Assembly (NCBI RefSeq): GCF_021655615.1
Contig: NZ_AP025245.1
Span: forward strand, 496,001 to 560,000
Length of the DNA: 64,000 bases
Direction: 5' to 3'
DNA from: Acidianus sp. HS-5
Lineage (GTDB): Archaea; Thermoproteota; Thermoprotei_A; Sulfolobales; Sulfolobaceae
In this document: positions 9,312-17,700 of the stretch, piece after piece
How positions within the stretch are numbered: position 1 is the stretch's first letter
Layout: every line of letters begins with the position of its first letter
The notes under the pieces: model-generated
Told to the model about the DNA's origin: nothing
Seen by the model: only the letters and a program-made list of their open reading frames with translations
Databases searched by the model: none
Position numbers and translations under genes: made by a program

Positions 9312-9443
9312 CTAATAGTAGTATACTTATTCATGCCAGAGACTAAAGGAGTATCGCTGTAAGAGATGACAAAAGTGTTCAGAAAAGGCTTGATAATACA
9401 AGGACAGTATGTTAAGGAAAATGTTCCTTTAGATAAGATTTAA
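9312..9443 (+). pseudogene. Relic of a second MFS transporter C-terminus
   Basis: The plus strand encodes VVYLFMPETKGVSL, then TAA at 9360-9362, then EMTKVFRKGLIIQGQYVKEN to a second stop. PETKG followed by SLEEM-like residues is the standard end of sugar-porter MFS proteins. Only the last helix and tail remain. It lies 8 bp from the 3' end of an intact transporter on the other strand. Confidence 0.5.
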
Positions 9444-9450
9444 AAAATAA

Positions 9451-10833
9451 TTAGCTTTTTAGACTTTTTATTTTATTTCCAACTTTTTCTCCCCCAGTCT
9501 TTTCTGAAATTTCTTCTAAGCTTTTGCCTTTAGTTTCTTTAGCTAAGGCCAAAGACCATATAAATCCCAGCAAAGAAGCGGCAAATATTATGTATAGCTT
9601 TTCGTCAAGGGAGATTGCAGGAAAGAACACACCAGTTAATACTCCACCCAATCTTCCTACTCCTTGTTTCCACCCCTCAGCAGTAGCCCTAATTCTAGTG
9701 GGAAACAATTCTGGTGAATACACCATATGAGTGCTAGCAGGCCCTATACCTTGGAACATTGCAAATAATGTGAAGGCTAACTCTAATCCTATATAGTTAT
9801 TTCTAGGTAATAATATAAGGGCTATCATCATTGCAGTCATGCCTGCCCAGCCTATTAATGTATCGGTTCTTCTGCCCCATTTATCTATAGTAAGAATTGC
9901 TATAATGTCTCCAACCACGAACAGTGACCAGAAAATAATACTGCTTACTTCACCAGGTAAATGAAGTCCACTCTCAAATTCCGGTCCAAATATTGAAGTG
10001 CCTAAGAAAGCTATAGCAAAGAGGAAATAGAATACTCCTATAAATATTGCATCTCTAGTGTGCTTTGTTAACAGTTCTTTATAGTATGTACTATGCTCAG
10101 GAGTTACATTAGTAGACTCTAATAACCTTGCAGTATCCTCATCTAGTGGTTTTCCTGTAACTTTCTCTATGACTTCTTTTGCTTCCTGCTTCCTTCCCTT
10201 AATTAGCAACCATCTTGGGCTCTCTGGAGTTCCCAATCTTGCCAAAAGTACTATCAATGCTGGCACTGCTGCAGATATTAACATGTACCTCCAGGCTACT
10301 AGTTCTCCAAAACTTAATAGCCAGTAGGCTACAACAGTTGCGATAACGCCTGCTATATTAAAGAAGGTAATGTTCATTACAAGGTACTTGCCTCTGGGTT
10401 TTACTGGAGTGAACTCGCTTAAATAAGACGTAGCAATAGGATAATCTAATCCTATACCTATTCCTACGAGAATTCTTGCAATGAGTAGTTCGTACGCATT
10501 AGTCACAAGCCCGGATAAAATTGCAAATCCAACGAAAAATATTAAATCTAAGATGAATATTGTTTTTCTTCCTATTCTATCCACTACGTATCCTGCGATG
10601 AGAGCTCCAATTAAATTTCCTATTATTACAGACAACCCTATAAGACCTAAAAGGTAGGCTGAAGGGTGGAAGACTTCTTCTATTCCAGCCAATCCAAAGG
10701 AGATAATTATTATATTATATCCGTCTACGAATATTCCTCCTCCAGTTAACAATAGCATTTTAAGGTGGAATGGCTTAGATCTCATTGAGTTCATTTCAGA
10801 GAATACTTTATCCTTCAAGGTTTCCCAATCCAT
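9451..10833 (-). CDS. MFS transporter, sugar/sugar-acid porter type
   Basis: A 460-residue membrane protein with the 12-helix MFS pattern. The first-loop signature GYVVDRIGRKTIF (about residues 82-94), the RILVGIGIGLDYPIATSYLSE helix 4 motif, PESPRWL after helix 6, KWGRRTD between helices 8 and 9, and the ETKGKSLEEIS tail all mark the sugar/metabolite porter branch. Likely substrates are sugars or sugar acids, given the divergent dehydratase genes. Its upstream region carries a direct repeat of TATACAA (10840-10858) between a TATA-like box and the ATG, so repression by the GntR regulator at 13688 is plausible. Confidence 0.88.
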   Translation of the reverse strand: MDWETLKDKVFSEMNSMRSKPFHLKMLLLTGGGIFVDGYNIIIISFGLAGIEEVFHPSAYLLGLIGLSVIIGNLIGALIAGYVVDRIGRKTIFILDLIFFVGFAILSGLVTNAYELLIARILVGIGIGLDYPIATSYLSEFTPVKPRGKYLVMNITFFNIAGVIATVVAYWLLSFGELVAWRYMLISAAVPALIVLLARLGTPESPRWLLIKGRKQEAKEVIEKVTGKPLDEDTARLLESTNVTPEHSTYYKELLTKHTRDAIFIGVFYFLFAIAFLGTSIFGPEFESGLHLPGEVSSIIFWSLFVVGDIIAILTIDKWGRRTDTLIGWAGMTAMMIALILLPRNNYIGLELAFTLFAMFQGIGPASTHMVYSPELFPTRIRATAEGWKQGVGRLGGVLTGVFFPAISLDEKLYIIFAASLLGFIWSLALAKETKGKSLEEISEKTGGEKVGNKIKSLKS

Positions 10834-10839
10834 AATCTC

Positions 10840-10858
10840 TATACAACTATGTATACAA
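10840..10858. promoter_or_regulatory. Candidate operator at the MFS transporter start
   Basis: TATACAA occurs twice (10840-10846, 10852-10858); the second copy sits in TGTATACAATA, which recurs at 11042-11052. The site lies 7-25 bp before the transporter ATG, just downstream of a minus-strand TATA-like GTAAATATACCC, where a bound repressor would block transcription. TGTATACA is itself palindromic, as GntR-family sites often are. Confidence 0.5.
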
Positions 10859-11041
10859 TAGGGTATATTTACTTTTTGTATTTAAATATAATATAACTCT
10901 TTAAAATTTAGAGGCATAATTCTTACAACAGCTTATGTCTAACAACTTTAGGAACAGTATTTAAAATGTAGAATATTACTAACAATTAAAATAAAAATAA
11001 TACAAAATCTTTGATAATATATGAGGCTAGTAAGATTTTAG

Positions 11042-11064
11042 TGTATACAATAAGATATATAATA
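11042..11064 (+). promoter_or_regulatory. Candidate operator plus TATA box of the altronate-dehydratase operon
   Basis: TGTATACAATA at 11042-11052 repeats exactly the sequence at 10850-10860. It abuts GATATATAATAA (about 11054-11063), the apparent TATA box, so it overlaps the position of the TFB recognition element. The box lies about 30 bp before the ATG at 11092. Confidence 0.5.
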
Positions 11065-11091
11065 AAAGTATATTAAGGTGTGATCATATTA

Positions 11092-11394
11092 ATGATTATG
11101 GGAAAAGGTTTAATCCACTCTAAGAACGACGACGTATGCGTAGCTTCTACAGACGTAAGAAAAGGAGAGGAGGTCATATGTGCGTACTTAGAGAACCCGT
11201 CATCTTACATCCTAATAAAAAGTGAAGACGATGTACCTTTAGGTCATAAAATAGCATTAAGGGACATAAAGAAAGGAGATAAAGTACTTAAATACGGTAG
11301 AGTTATAGGTGAGGCTACTCAAGATATAAAGAAAGGGCAACATGTCCACGTTCATAATATAAGGTCATTGAGGTGGGGAGCATGGAAACAATAA
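11092..11394 (+). CDS. UxaA-type dehydratase, small SAF-domain subunit
   Basis: About 100 residues with the SAF fold that forms the N-terminal part of altronate/galactarate dehydratases: KGLIHSKNDDVCVASTDVRK, then VPLGHKIALRDIKKGDKVLKYGRVIGEATQDIKKGQHVHVHNIRS. In this enzyme family the SAF part and the catalytic part can be separate genes, and the large part follows here with a 13-bp overlap. Start choice: ATG 11092 lies a good distance from the TATA box; GTG 11080 and ATG 11098 are alternatives. Expected reaction: dehydration of a sugar acid to a 2-keto-3-deoxy acid, with the large subunit. Confidence 0.8.
   Translation: MIMGKGLIHSKNDDVCVASTDVRKGEEVICAYLENPSSYILIKSEDDVPLGHKIALRDIKKGDKVLKYGRVIGEATQDIKKGQHVHVHNIRSLRWGAWKQ
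11370..11375 (+). promoter_or_regulatory. Shine-Dalgarno GAGGTG that fixes the UxaA start
   Basis: GAGGTG lies six bases before ATG 11382 and overlaps the alternative GTG at 11373, so ATG 11382 is the better start for the large subunit. Confidence 0.55.
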
Positions 11395-12545
11395 AGGCAT
11401 ATGTTAGAGAAAACGGAGCAGTAGGAATTAGGAACCACGTACTAATTTTGCCCTTAGACGACTTATCAAATACTGCAGCAATGGGAGTGGCAAAATTAAT
11501 AAGAGGTACAACCGTCATTCCTCATCCATACGGTAGGTTACAGTTCGGCAGAGACCTCGACCTCTTCTTCCACATATTAGCTGGTACTGGAGCTAACCCC
11601 AACGTAGCTTCAGTAGTAATTATCGGAATAGAAGATAATTGGGCAAACAAAGTAGCTGACGAGATCGCAAAGACAGGAAAACCAGTGGAAGTATTCCCAA
11701 TAGAAGGTAACGGAGACCTAAAAACTATAGAAAAAGCCTCAAGAAAGGCATTAGAAATGGTACAAGAAGCAAGTGAGAAACAGAGGACAGAGGTGGACAT
11801 ATCCTCTATTGCTATGAGCATTAAATGTGGAGAGTCAGACACTACCTCTGGTTTAGCATCTAACCCCGCAGTAGGAGTAGTAGTAGACAGGATGGTAGAC
11901 CACGGTGCTACAGCAATGTTCGGAGAAACTTCCGAACTCACAGGGGCTGAAGACATAGTTGCGGACAAAATGGCTACCCCTGAGTTAAGGGAGAAGTTCA
12001 TGAAGATCTTTAATGAATACACTGAAATTATAAAAAGGGAAGGAGTTGACTTATTGGGCTCACAGCCAACGCAAGGTAACATAAAGGGAGGACTTTCAAC
12101 AATAGAAGAAAAAGCTTTAGGAAATATTCAAAAACTTGGTCATAGGAAAGTTAATTGCGTCCTCGATTACCTAGACCAATTACCTAAAAATAGGAAAGAA
12201 GGGACGTTATGTTTCGTCAACACTTCTTCTGCAGCAGCTGAGGCAGTAACACTTTTCGCAGCAAAAGGTTCTGTAGTCCACTTATTTACTACTGGACAGG
12301 GAAACATAGTCGGTCACCCAATTATCCCAGTAATAAAAATAACCGCTAACCCTAAGACTGCAGCACAGATGAGTGAACATATAGACGTCGACGTATCCGA
12401 TCTGTTAGACTTAAAGATCTCCTTAGAGGAAGCCGGAGAAAGGATCTACAGATACATGCTTAAAGTCTTAAACGGAAGGTTAACTAGGGCAGAGGTATTA
12501 CAGCACGACGAGTTTTCTCCAATTAAACTATACATAAGTGCATAA
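11382..12545 (+). CDS. uxaA: UxaA-type (altronate/galactarate) dehydratase, large subunit
   Basis: A 387-residue catalytic part of the UxaA/GarD family. Typical segments are GYVRENGAVGIRNHVLILP-like start (here KAYVRENGAVGIRNHVLI), a KCGESDTTSGLASNPAVG motif that carries a cysteine ligand, FGETSELTGAEDI, and GQGNIVGHPIIPVIKITANP near residues 300-320. It should dehydrate a hexonate, forming a 2-keto-3-deoxy acid; altronate is the reference substrate, but archaeal relatives may prefer others. It overlaps the SAF subunit and ends 2 bp before the enolase-superfamily gene, so all are one operon. Confidence 0.85.
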   Translation: METIKAYVRENGAVGIRNHVLILPLDDLSNTAAMGVAKLIRGTTVIPHPYGRLQFGRDLDLFFHILAGTGANPNVASVVIIGIEDNWANKVADEIAKTGKPVEVFPIEGNGDLKTIEKASRKALEMVQEASEKQRTEVDISSIAMSIKCGESDTTSGLASNPAVGVVVDRMVDHGATAMFGETSELTGAEDIVADKMATPELREKFMKIFNEYTEIIKREGVDLLGSQPTQGNIKGGLSTIEEKALGNIQKLGHRKVNCVLDYLDQLPKNRKEGTLCFVNTSSAAAEAVTLFAAKGSVVHLFTTGQGNIVGHPIIPVIKITANPKTAAQMSEHIDVDVSDLLDLKISLEEAGERIYRYMLKVLNGRLTRAEVLQHDEFSPIKLYISA

Positions 12546-12547
12546 AA

Positions 12548-13675
12548 ATGAAGGTAAACGTTTTTTCCTTATCCATACCTTTTATTACTGACCCACCTTC
12601 AGACTGGGTAGACCAGTGGGCAGTACAGTTATATGTAAAAGTTGAGAATAAAGAATACGGTTGGGGAGAGACCTTAGTTGCAGGGAGTGGAATTATTGGA
12701 GCTTACTCGTCTGTCATATCTGAACTCGTAAAGCCATTCCTTGAGGAGAATGAAGTTAATTCTCCTCATGAGCTAGAGACCCTGCTGGAGAAAATAATGT
12801 TCAGTGCAGGTAACTGTGGAGTCGTGACAGGGGCTATTAGTTCTGTAGAAATGGCATTATGGGGGTTAAAAAGTAGGAAATTGAAGGTTCCTCTTTCGGA
12901 ACTTTTCGGAGGAAAAATTAGAAATTCTGTGAAAGTCTACGGTAGTTTCCCCAGGTTCTCAAGGGTTGAAGATGTAATAAAGGCCGTAGACTTCTCCAAG
13001 GAGAAGGGGTTTGACTTCATAAAGCTTCATCAACCTCCTTCTACAGTTCACGAGACAGTGAAGAAAATTAGGGAGAATTATAAGGAAATAAAGATAGCGA
13101 TTGACCTTAACTCTCCCTTTACTTTGGATGAGGCTAAGGACTTTGCTAATAAGATAGCTAGGTACGAAATAGAGTGGATAGAAGAGCCTTTATGGCCTCC
13201 TAATGATTATTATTCCTTAGAGAAATTAACTAGAGTATCCCCAGTACCTATTGCCACAGGCGAGAACGAGTACATGATTTACGGCTTTAGGAAGCTTTTA
13301 GAGGCAGGAATTTCTTACCTCCAACCAGACATAGCAAAGATCGGAGGAGTTAGTAAGTTTATGAAAGTCTTGGATTTAGCTTCCTCATATAACGTTAAAG
13401 TAGCTCCTCACGACCGTCCTGATAGATCTCCTGTGTCTCTGATTTACACGCTTAACTTGGCATTAGCTAGGGATGAAATAAAGATAGTTGAATACCCAAT
13501 AGCAGATTTTCCTGGAGACATTTTCCCTTCAGCCCCCGTCTTTAAGGACGGGTATGTAATTCCTCCAGATAACGTGGAAGTAAGGGAGGATACATTAATT
13601 AAATATCCTTATATCAATAAGTTTAGAATTCTACATTTTAGTAATTTAGAAGATAAATTAATAAAGAGAGATTAA
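12548..13675 (+). CDS. Enolase-superfamily sugar-acid dehydratase (mandelate racemase subgroup)
   Basis: A 375-residue protein with the two-domain enolase-superfamily layout. Metal ligands appear to be D186 (AIDLNSP), E212 (WIEEPLWP) and E239 (ATGENEY). K159-x-H161 (FIKLHQ) is the acid/base pair on one face and H288 (APHDRPDRSP) the base on the other, paired with D261. This set fits sugar-acid dehydratases of the mandelate racemase subgroup. The KxH form in place of KxK should narrow the substrate, but I cannot name it. It is the third gene of the operon after the UxaA-type subunits, so two non-homologous dehydratases sit together. Confidence 0.82.
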   Translation: MKVNVFSLSIPFITDPPSDWVDQWAVQLYVKVENKEYGWGETLVAGSGIIGAYSSVISELVKPFLEENEVNSPHELETLLEKIMFSAGNCGVVTGAISSVEMALWGLKSRKLKVPLSELFGGKIRNSVKVYGSFPRFSRVEDVIKAVDFSKEKGFDFIKLHQPPSTVHETVKKIRENYKEIKIAIDLNSPFTLDEAKDFANKIARYEIEWIEEPLWPPNDYYSLEKLTRVSPVPIATGENEYMIYGFRKLLEAGISYLQPDIAKIGGVSKFMKVLDLASSYNVKVAPHDRPDRSPVSLIYTLNLALARDEIKIVEYPIADFPGDIFPSAPVFKDGYVIPPDNVEVREDTLIKYPYINKFRILHFSNLEDKLIKRD

Positions 13676-13687
13676 AAATAATAAGTG

Positions 13688-14335
13688 ATGAGTAACCTGA
13701 CAGAAAACGCGTATAACGAGATCCTTAATAATATAATCAAAGGGAGATATAAACAAGGACAAAGGTTAACTGAAGACCAATTGTGCAAAGACCTTAACAT
13801 GAGCAGGACGCCTATTAGGGAGGCATTAAGGATGTTGATGTCGGAGGGCATAGTAAAGAAGGAGAATAAGTCCTACTCCGTAGTTTACATTACCGCGGAA
13901 GAGGCTAGGATGTTGTACGAGTTACGTATACCTTTAGAGGGACTTTCAGCGAGGTTAGCTTCATTGAAGGCTACGGAGAAGGATATTGAGAAAATGGAAG
14001 ATATATTATCTAAAATAAAGGAAGAGATCGAGAAGGAGAGTCCTGACGCACTTACTTTGGCCGACTTAAACGGTAATTTTCACGAGTCAATAGCTGATGC
14101 CACGAGGAATAAATACCTTATATCTTGTCTTAAGGACATTAGAGTAAAATTGAAGATAGTTAGGACTTCACTCTTTACTAGCTTTGAAAGGAGGAAAGAC
14201 GAATATGAAGAACATTACTCAGTATTTTTAGCTATTAAGAATAGAAACCCCGACAATGCTGAAAAAATAATGATAGAGCATGAAAGAAAAGTCTTGGATT
14301 TCTTAGAGCAGAGAGTATTCATGTACATGGGATGA
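13688..14335 (+). CDS. GntR-family regulator with FCD domain
   Basis: A 215-residue regulator. The N-terminal winged helix carries IIKGRYKQGQRLTEDQLCKD followed by LNMSRTPIREALRMLMSEGI, the classic GntR recognition region. The rest is an all-helical FCD ligand domain with the expected metal-binding residues in LADLNGNFHESIADA (D, H) and the later HYSVFLAIKNRN and EHERKVL histidines. FCD proteins commonly sense sugar acids, which suits this locus. GTG 13685 and ATG 13688 are both possible starts. Its likely targets are the TGTATACAATA sites at 10850 and 11042. GntR/FCD regulators are uncommon in archaea, so bacterial transfer is possible. Confidence 0.88.
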   Translation: MSNLTENAYNEILNNIIKGRYKQGQRLTEDQLCKDLNMSRTPIREALRMLMSEGIVKKENKSYSVVYITAEEARMLYELRIPLEGLSARLASLKATEKDIEKMEDILSKIKEEIEKESPDALTLADLNGNFHESIADATRNKYLISCLKDIRVKLKIVRTSLFTSFERRKDEYEEHYSVFLAIKNRNPDNAEKIMIEHERKVLDFLEQRVFMYMG

Positions 14336-14779
14336 AAATTTTACGAGTAATATGTATTCATATTTTTTATCTGAATTAATATTCAAAAGTTCTTTAATCT
14401 GCTAGAGTTATATCTGGTTAGGCATTAAAGATCAAGATAATGCAGTATAGCAGTTGTTGTTCTACTTTAACGTGGCTTAAAGATTTTCAATAAATCTAGA
14501 TGGTTTAATAAACATATTTTAACGTATCTGTACAACTCCTCAGTTTAAGGAAATTGAGACAGTTAGTCTACTTCTATGACTTTACACTTTTCAACTAACC
14601 AGCCGTCTACCTAAAAACTTTATCGACAATATTGGAATTCTGTATTACTGAGGGAAAGTAGAACAACTGCTAATATTTTAAATGAATAAAAATCTTGTTC
14701 TAATCTATCGTTTTATCGTGAAGATTTTTAATCTAAAAATGATTAGATGAAGTAATACGCCAATAACCAATTTGACTCA
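14336..14779. other. Gene-free stretch holding MITE-like copy B
   Basis: No coding frame is credible. A MITE-like element occupies 14446-14675. A partial look-alike of its left end, TTGTTCTAATCTATCG followed by GTGAAGATTTTTAATCT, appears at about 14695-14737. The rest is AT-rich spacer between the GntR gene and the 3' end of the giant NTPase gene. Confidence 0.55.
14446..14675. mobile_element. MITE-like element, copy B
   Basis: About 230 bp with terminal inverted repeats: left TAGCAGTTGTTGTTCTACTTT (14449 onward), right AAAGTAGAACAACTGCTA (14655-14672), identical apart from an extra GTT in the left arm. The interior has no open frame. The right 75 bp match the element at 6185-6447. Together they bracket the sugar-acid locus. 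Confidence 0.65.
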
Positions 14780-17700
14780 CTAAATTCCTGGCATCCTCGC
14801 ATATTCGCGGTTAGAGATGCAGTTGAGACATTTTTCAATACCATCGCAGGTGCATGCTCCCTTGAGTGTCCAGAATTTATCCTCCTCAAGGGCATGATCA
14901 AAGGACGTGCATGTAATCCCAGTTAGTTTAGCTTCACCTCTGTTACCCCACTCAATTTTCTGTTCCAAGGTTAGACTACAAGGACCTAAGATCCTCTCCT
15001 TAACCTTTGAGGGAGTTCCATCTATAATAACACTGAAATTTAGTCTATTTTCAGAGATAACAATTAGACAATCCGTAACTAAGTTAAGCGGTATACTGAA
15101 GATAGATCCGTCTATGAAGTAGATTTTGCTCCCTAATGGTATCCTAAACGTTCCTGCTGCACCTAGATCTATATTTGCGTCAGCAATTACGATTAGATGA
15201 GGACCTCTAGCGTCAGTTACTACGGTCACATTGGATGTAGGAGAAGATGAGTTTAAAAGTGCAAAACCGTAGGCCTTCTTAGTAACTTTCATTGTAGAGG
15301 AAGAGTAAGCTACTGACGATTCAAATTTGTAACCTGGGTAGATTGAGGCGAGTATAGCCAATACTCTTTCCAGTATCTCCTTCACTTCCTTTTCATCTTC
15401 CAGGTTAAATTCTTCAAGTAAAACTCTGTGGGGATCACTAAACACCGCACCTTCTAGGAAACTGGCATACGCTAGTCTCTTAGCGATGTTTTCATGTCTC
15501 CAAGACCTAATCTCCTCTATCTTCTCGGGTAAAGCAAGGCCAATAAAAAAGAAATATCGGAGGACGTCACTTGACCCGTGTCCCATTTCGTCGTTTATCA
15601 CCTTCACTGCTACTTCTCTGAACTTCCATGCCAAATCAGGATCTCCACGAGCTAAGCCGATCAAAAAATAAGATAGCGCTGTGGTAGACTTCTCAATTTC
15701 CTTCACTAATATCTCAGACTCTTGTTCCCGTTTAGTCAGACCTATTCCCAAAATTTTAAAGAACTCCTCTTGATCTTTCCTGCCTAGGACCCTTGGATAA
15801 TACTTCATGGCTAACGTTGGATTAATCTTAGCTAGCTCAATCATGTACTCCATTGCGTAATTTTCGCTCTTTTCGTTCTCCAATAGGTCATAAGCAACGT
15901 CACTGTACTTCATCCCAACTTCAGGATAAGTTAACAACAGTCTGGAAAGAAAATATGCCTGAGACTCTGGATCTTTCAATTCGTTGAGTATCTGTTCGTC
16001 CTTGAGATAGGCAAAGAAGTCCAATATCCTTTCCCTGAAACTCTCCTGGCCCACCATTTTCCTCACGTCCTCTCTCAATTCCCTTGCAAACTCTGGATTC
16101 CTTTGGGCCAGTCTAGGAAGGAAATAGGTGGTGTACTTTAATTTTCCCTTCAATGCGTCTATGATTTCCTTTCTCTCTTTCTCGCTGAGTGACAATGATG
16201 CCGCTAGAACCACCAAGGAGCTGAAGACGTTTGACTTCACGTAATGATTATCAAAATCCCTCTCTGAGAATTTTAGCATGAGGTTCAGCAGATCCTTGTG
16301 GGGTCTTAACTCCGCCATGTCAAAGAGAAACTTACTTCCCACTAGAACTTTCCATTCTTCCTTGGATTCAAGCCATTGCTCAAATATCGTAGATGGAAAC
16401 TCGTCTTTTACTAAGGTCCTAATGAGCTTCATCAGCGGGTAAGACATTCCTGCGGAGAGCACATATTCGTCCCTTACGTTTAGGACATTCACTAATCTTT
16501 CCAGATTCGCTCTCACTATATCCTTATCTAACTCCACGATCTTCAAGAGTAATCCTAGGGCTTCATCCCTTGATTCTGGGTTCTGGAACATGGAAACTAT
16601 ACCGTCTATTATGTCCATATCACTCTTGATTTTCTTGGTTAAGCGGAAATATCTGGCTGCCAGAACTCTATTCCCTTCTTTAAATTGTCTCAAGAAGTAT
16701 CCCTCGATCTCGCTGTCGTCGTGCAAAGACAATAACTCCACGATCTTCATCTTGATATCTAAGGAGGAGTTAGCTTCATCTTTATCTGCAGGACTAGTGG
16801 AGAGAATGTCTAGCAACTTCTTTTTGGTCTCCTCCGAGAGATGGTAATCTCCTTGCAGATTCTTCAAGGCGTCCAGTAACCACCAACTCGCGTCGTCCTG
16901 GGATATCAATCTCTCGATGTCTGATAGGAATTCCAGAAGCGAGTTGGGATCCTTGAAGGATAATCTCCTTAAGGTGATTGCACCTAAGAACCTTCCTTGG
17001 CTCTCGCTCTTGAGTAACTTTAAGGCACATTTGATTGCATCCCTGCTCCTAATCTCCCTAGTTAACATTGCTTCAGCGTAGATCTCCGGTGAGTTGTCCG
17101 GGCACTCGTCGCCGAAACTACCTAGGGTAATATAATCTATGGGCTCCTTGGCTACATCAAGTAAGATTTGAAGAAGGCTTCTCCCATCGACTTTCTCCTT
17201 CAGGATTTGCTGAACTTTCTCAATGTTCTGATCCTCCATATACCTTCTCACTCTAAACAAATATCTCAAGGTCGAGAAGACGATATCATAATTCCGCGTG
17301 AGGATCCTTTTCTTCAGAGTCTCCTCTATTGTTTCAATAGAGTTTTCTATGGACTTTCTCCTAATCTCCTCGATTTCCTCTCTCAGATCATCGTAAAGTT
17401 CCTTGTTCCTCTTCTCTACTTCCTGCAAAATCATGTCGATAGCGTCCTTCATCACTTCATGAAAAGGTTCAACAAATAGAGATTCATCTACCCTGAAAAA
17501 TCCAATGTGATTGACCACCCAATTAATCTTATCTTTGGCTGAGCCTCTGAATCTTAGAAGGTCGGTGACCGAACCTATTGCCAAAGGTTGTTGATCGATT
17601 TTCCAGAGTCCAGCATATTCGTTGTAGATTTTTAATAAAGTAATTCCCGGGATCCCCTCGCTAGCTACCTTAAGTAAAGCAAACTTGAGCACGTCAAATT

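Noticed and set aside
9305..9316. AACAACTGCTA, matching a MITE terminus; also near 60777
   Set aside because: Single-end matches of 11 bases without a partner end nearby; likely chance.
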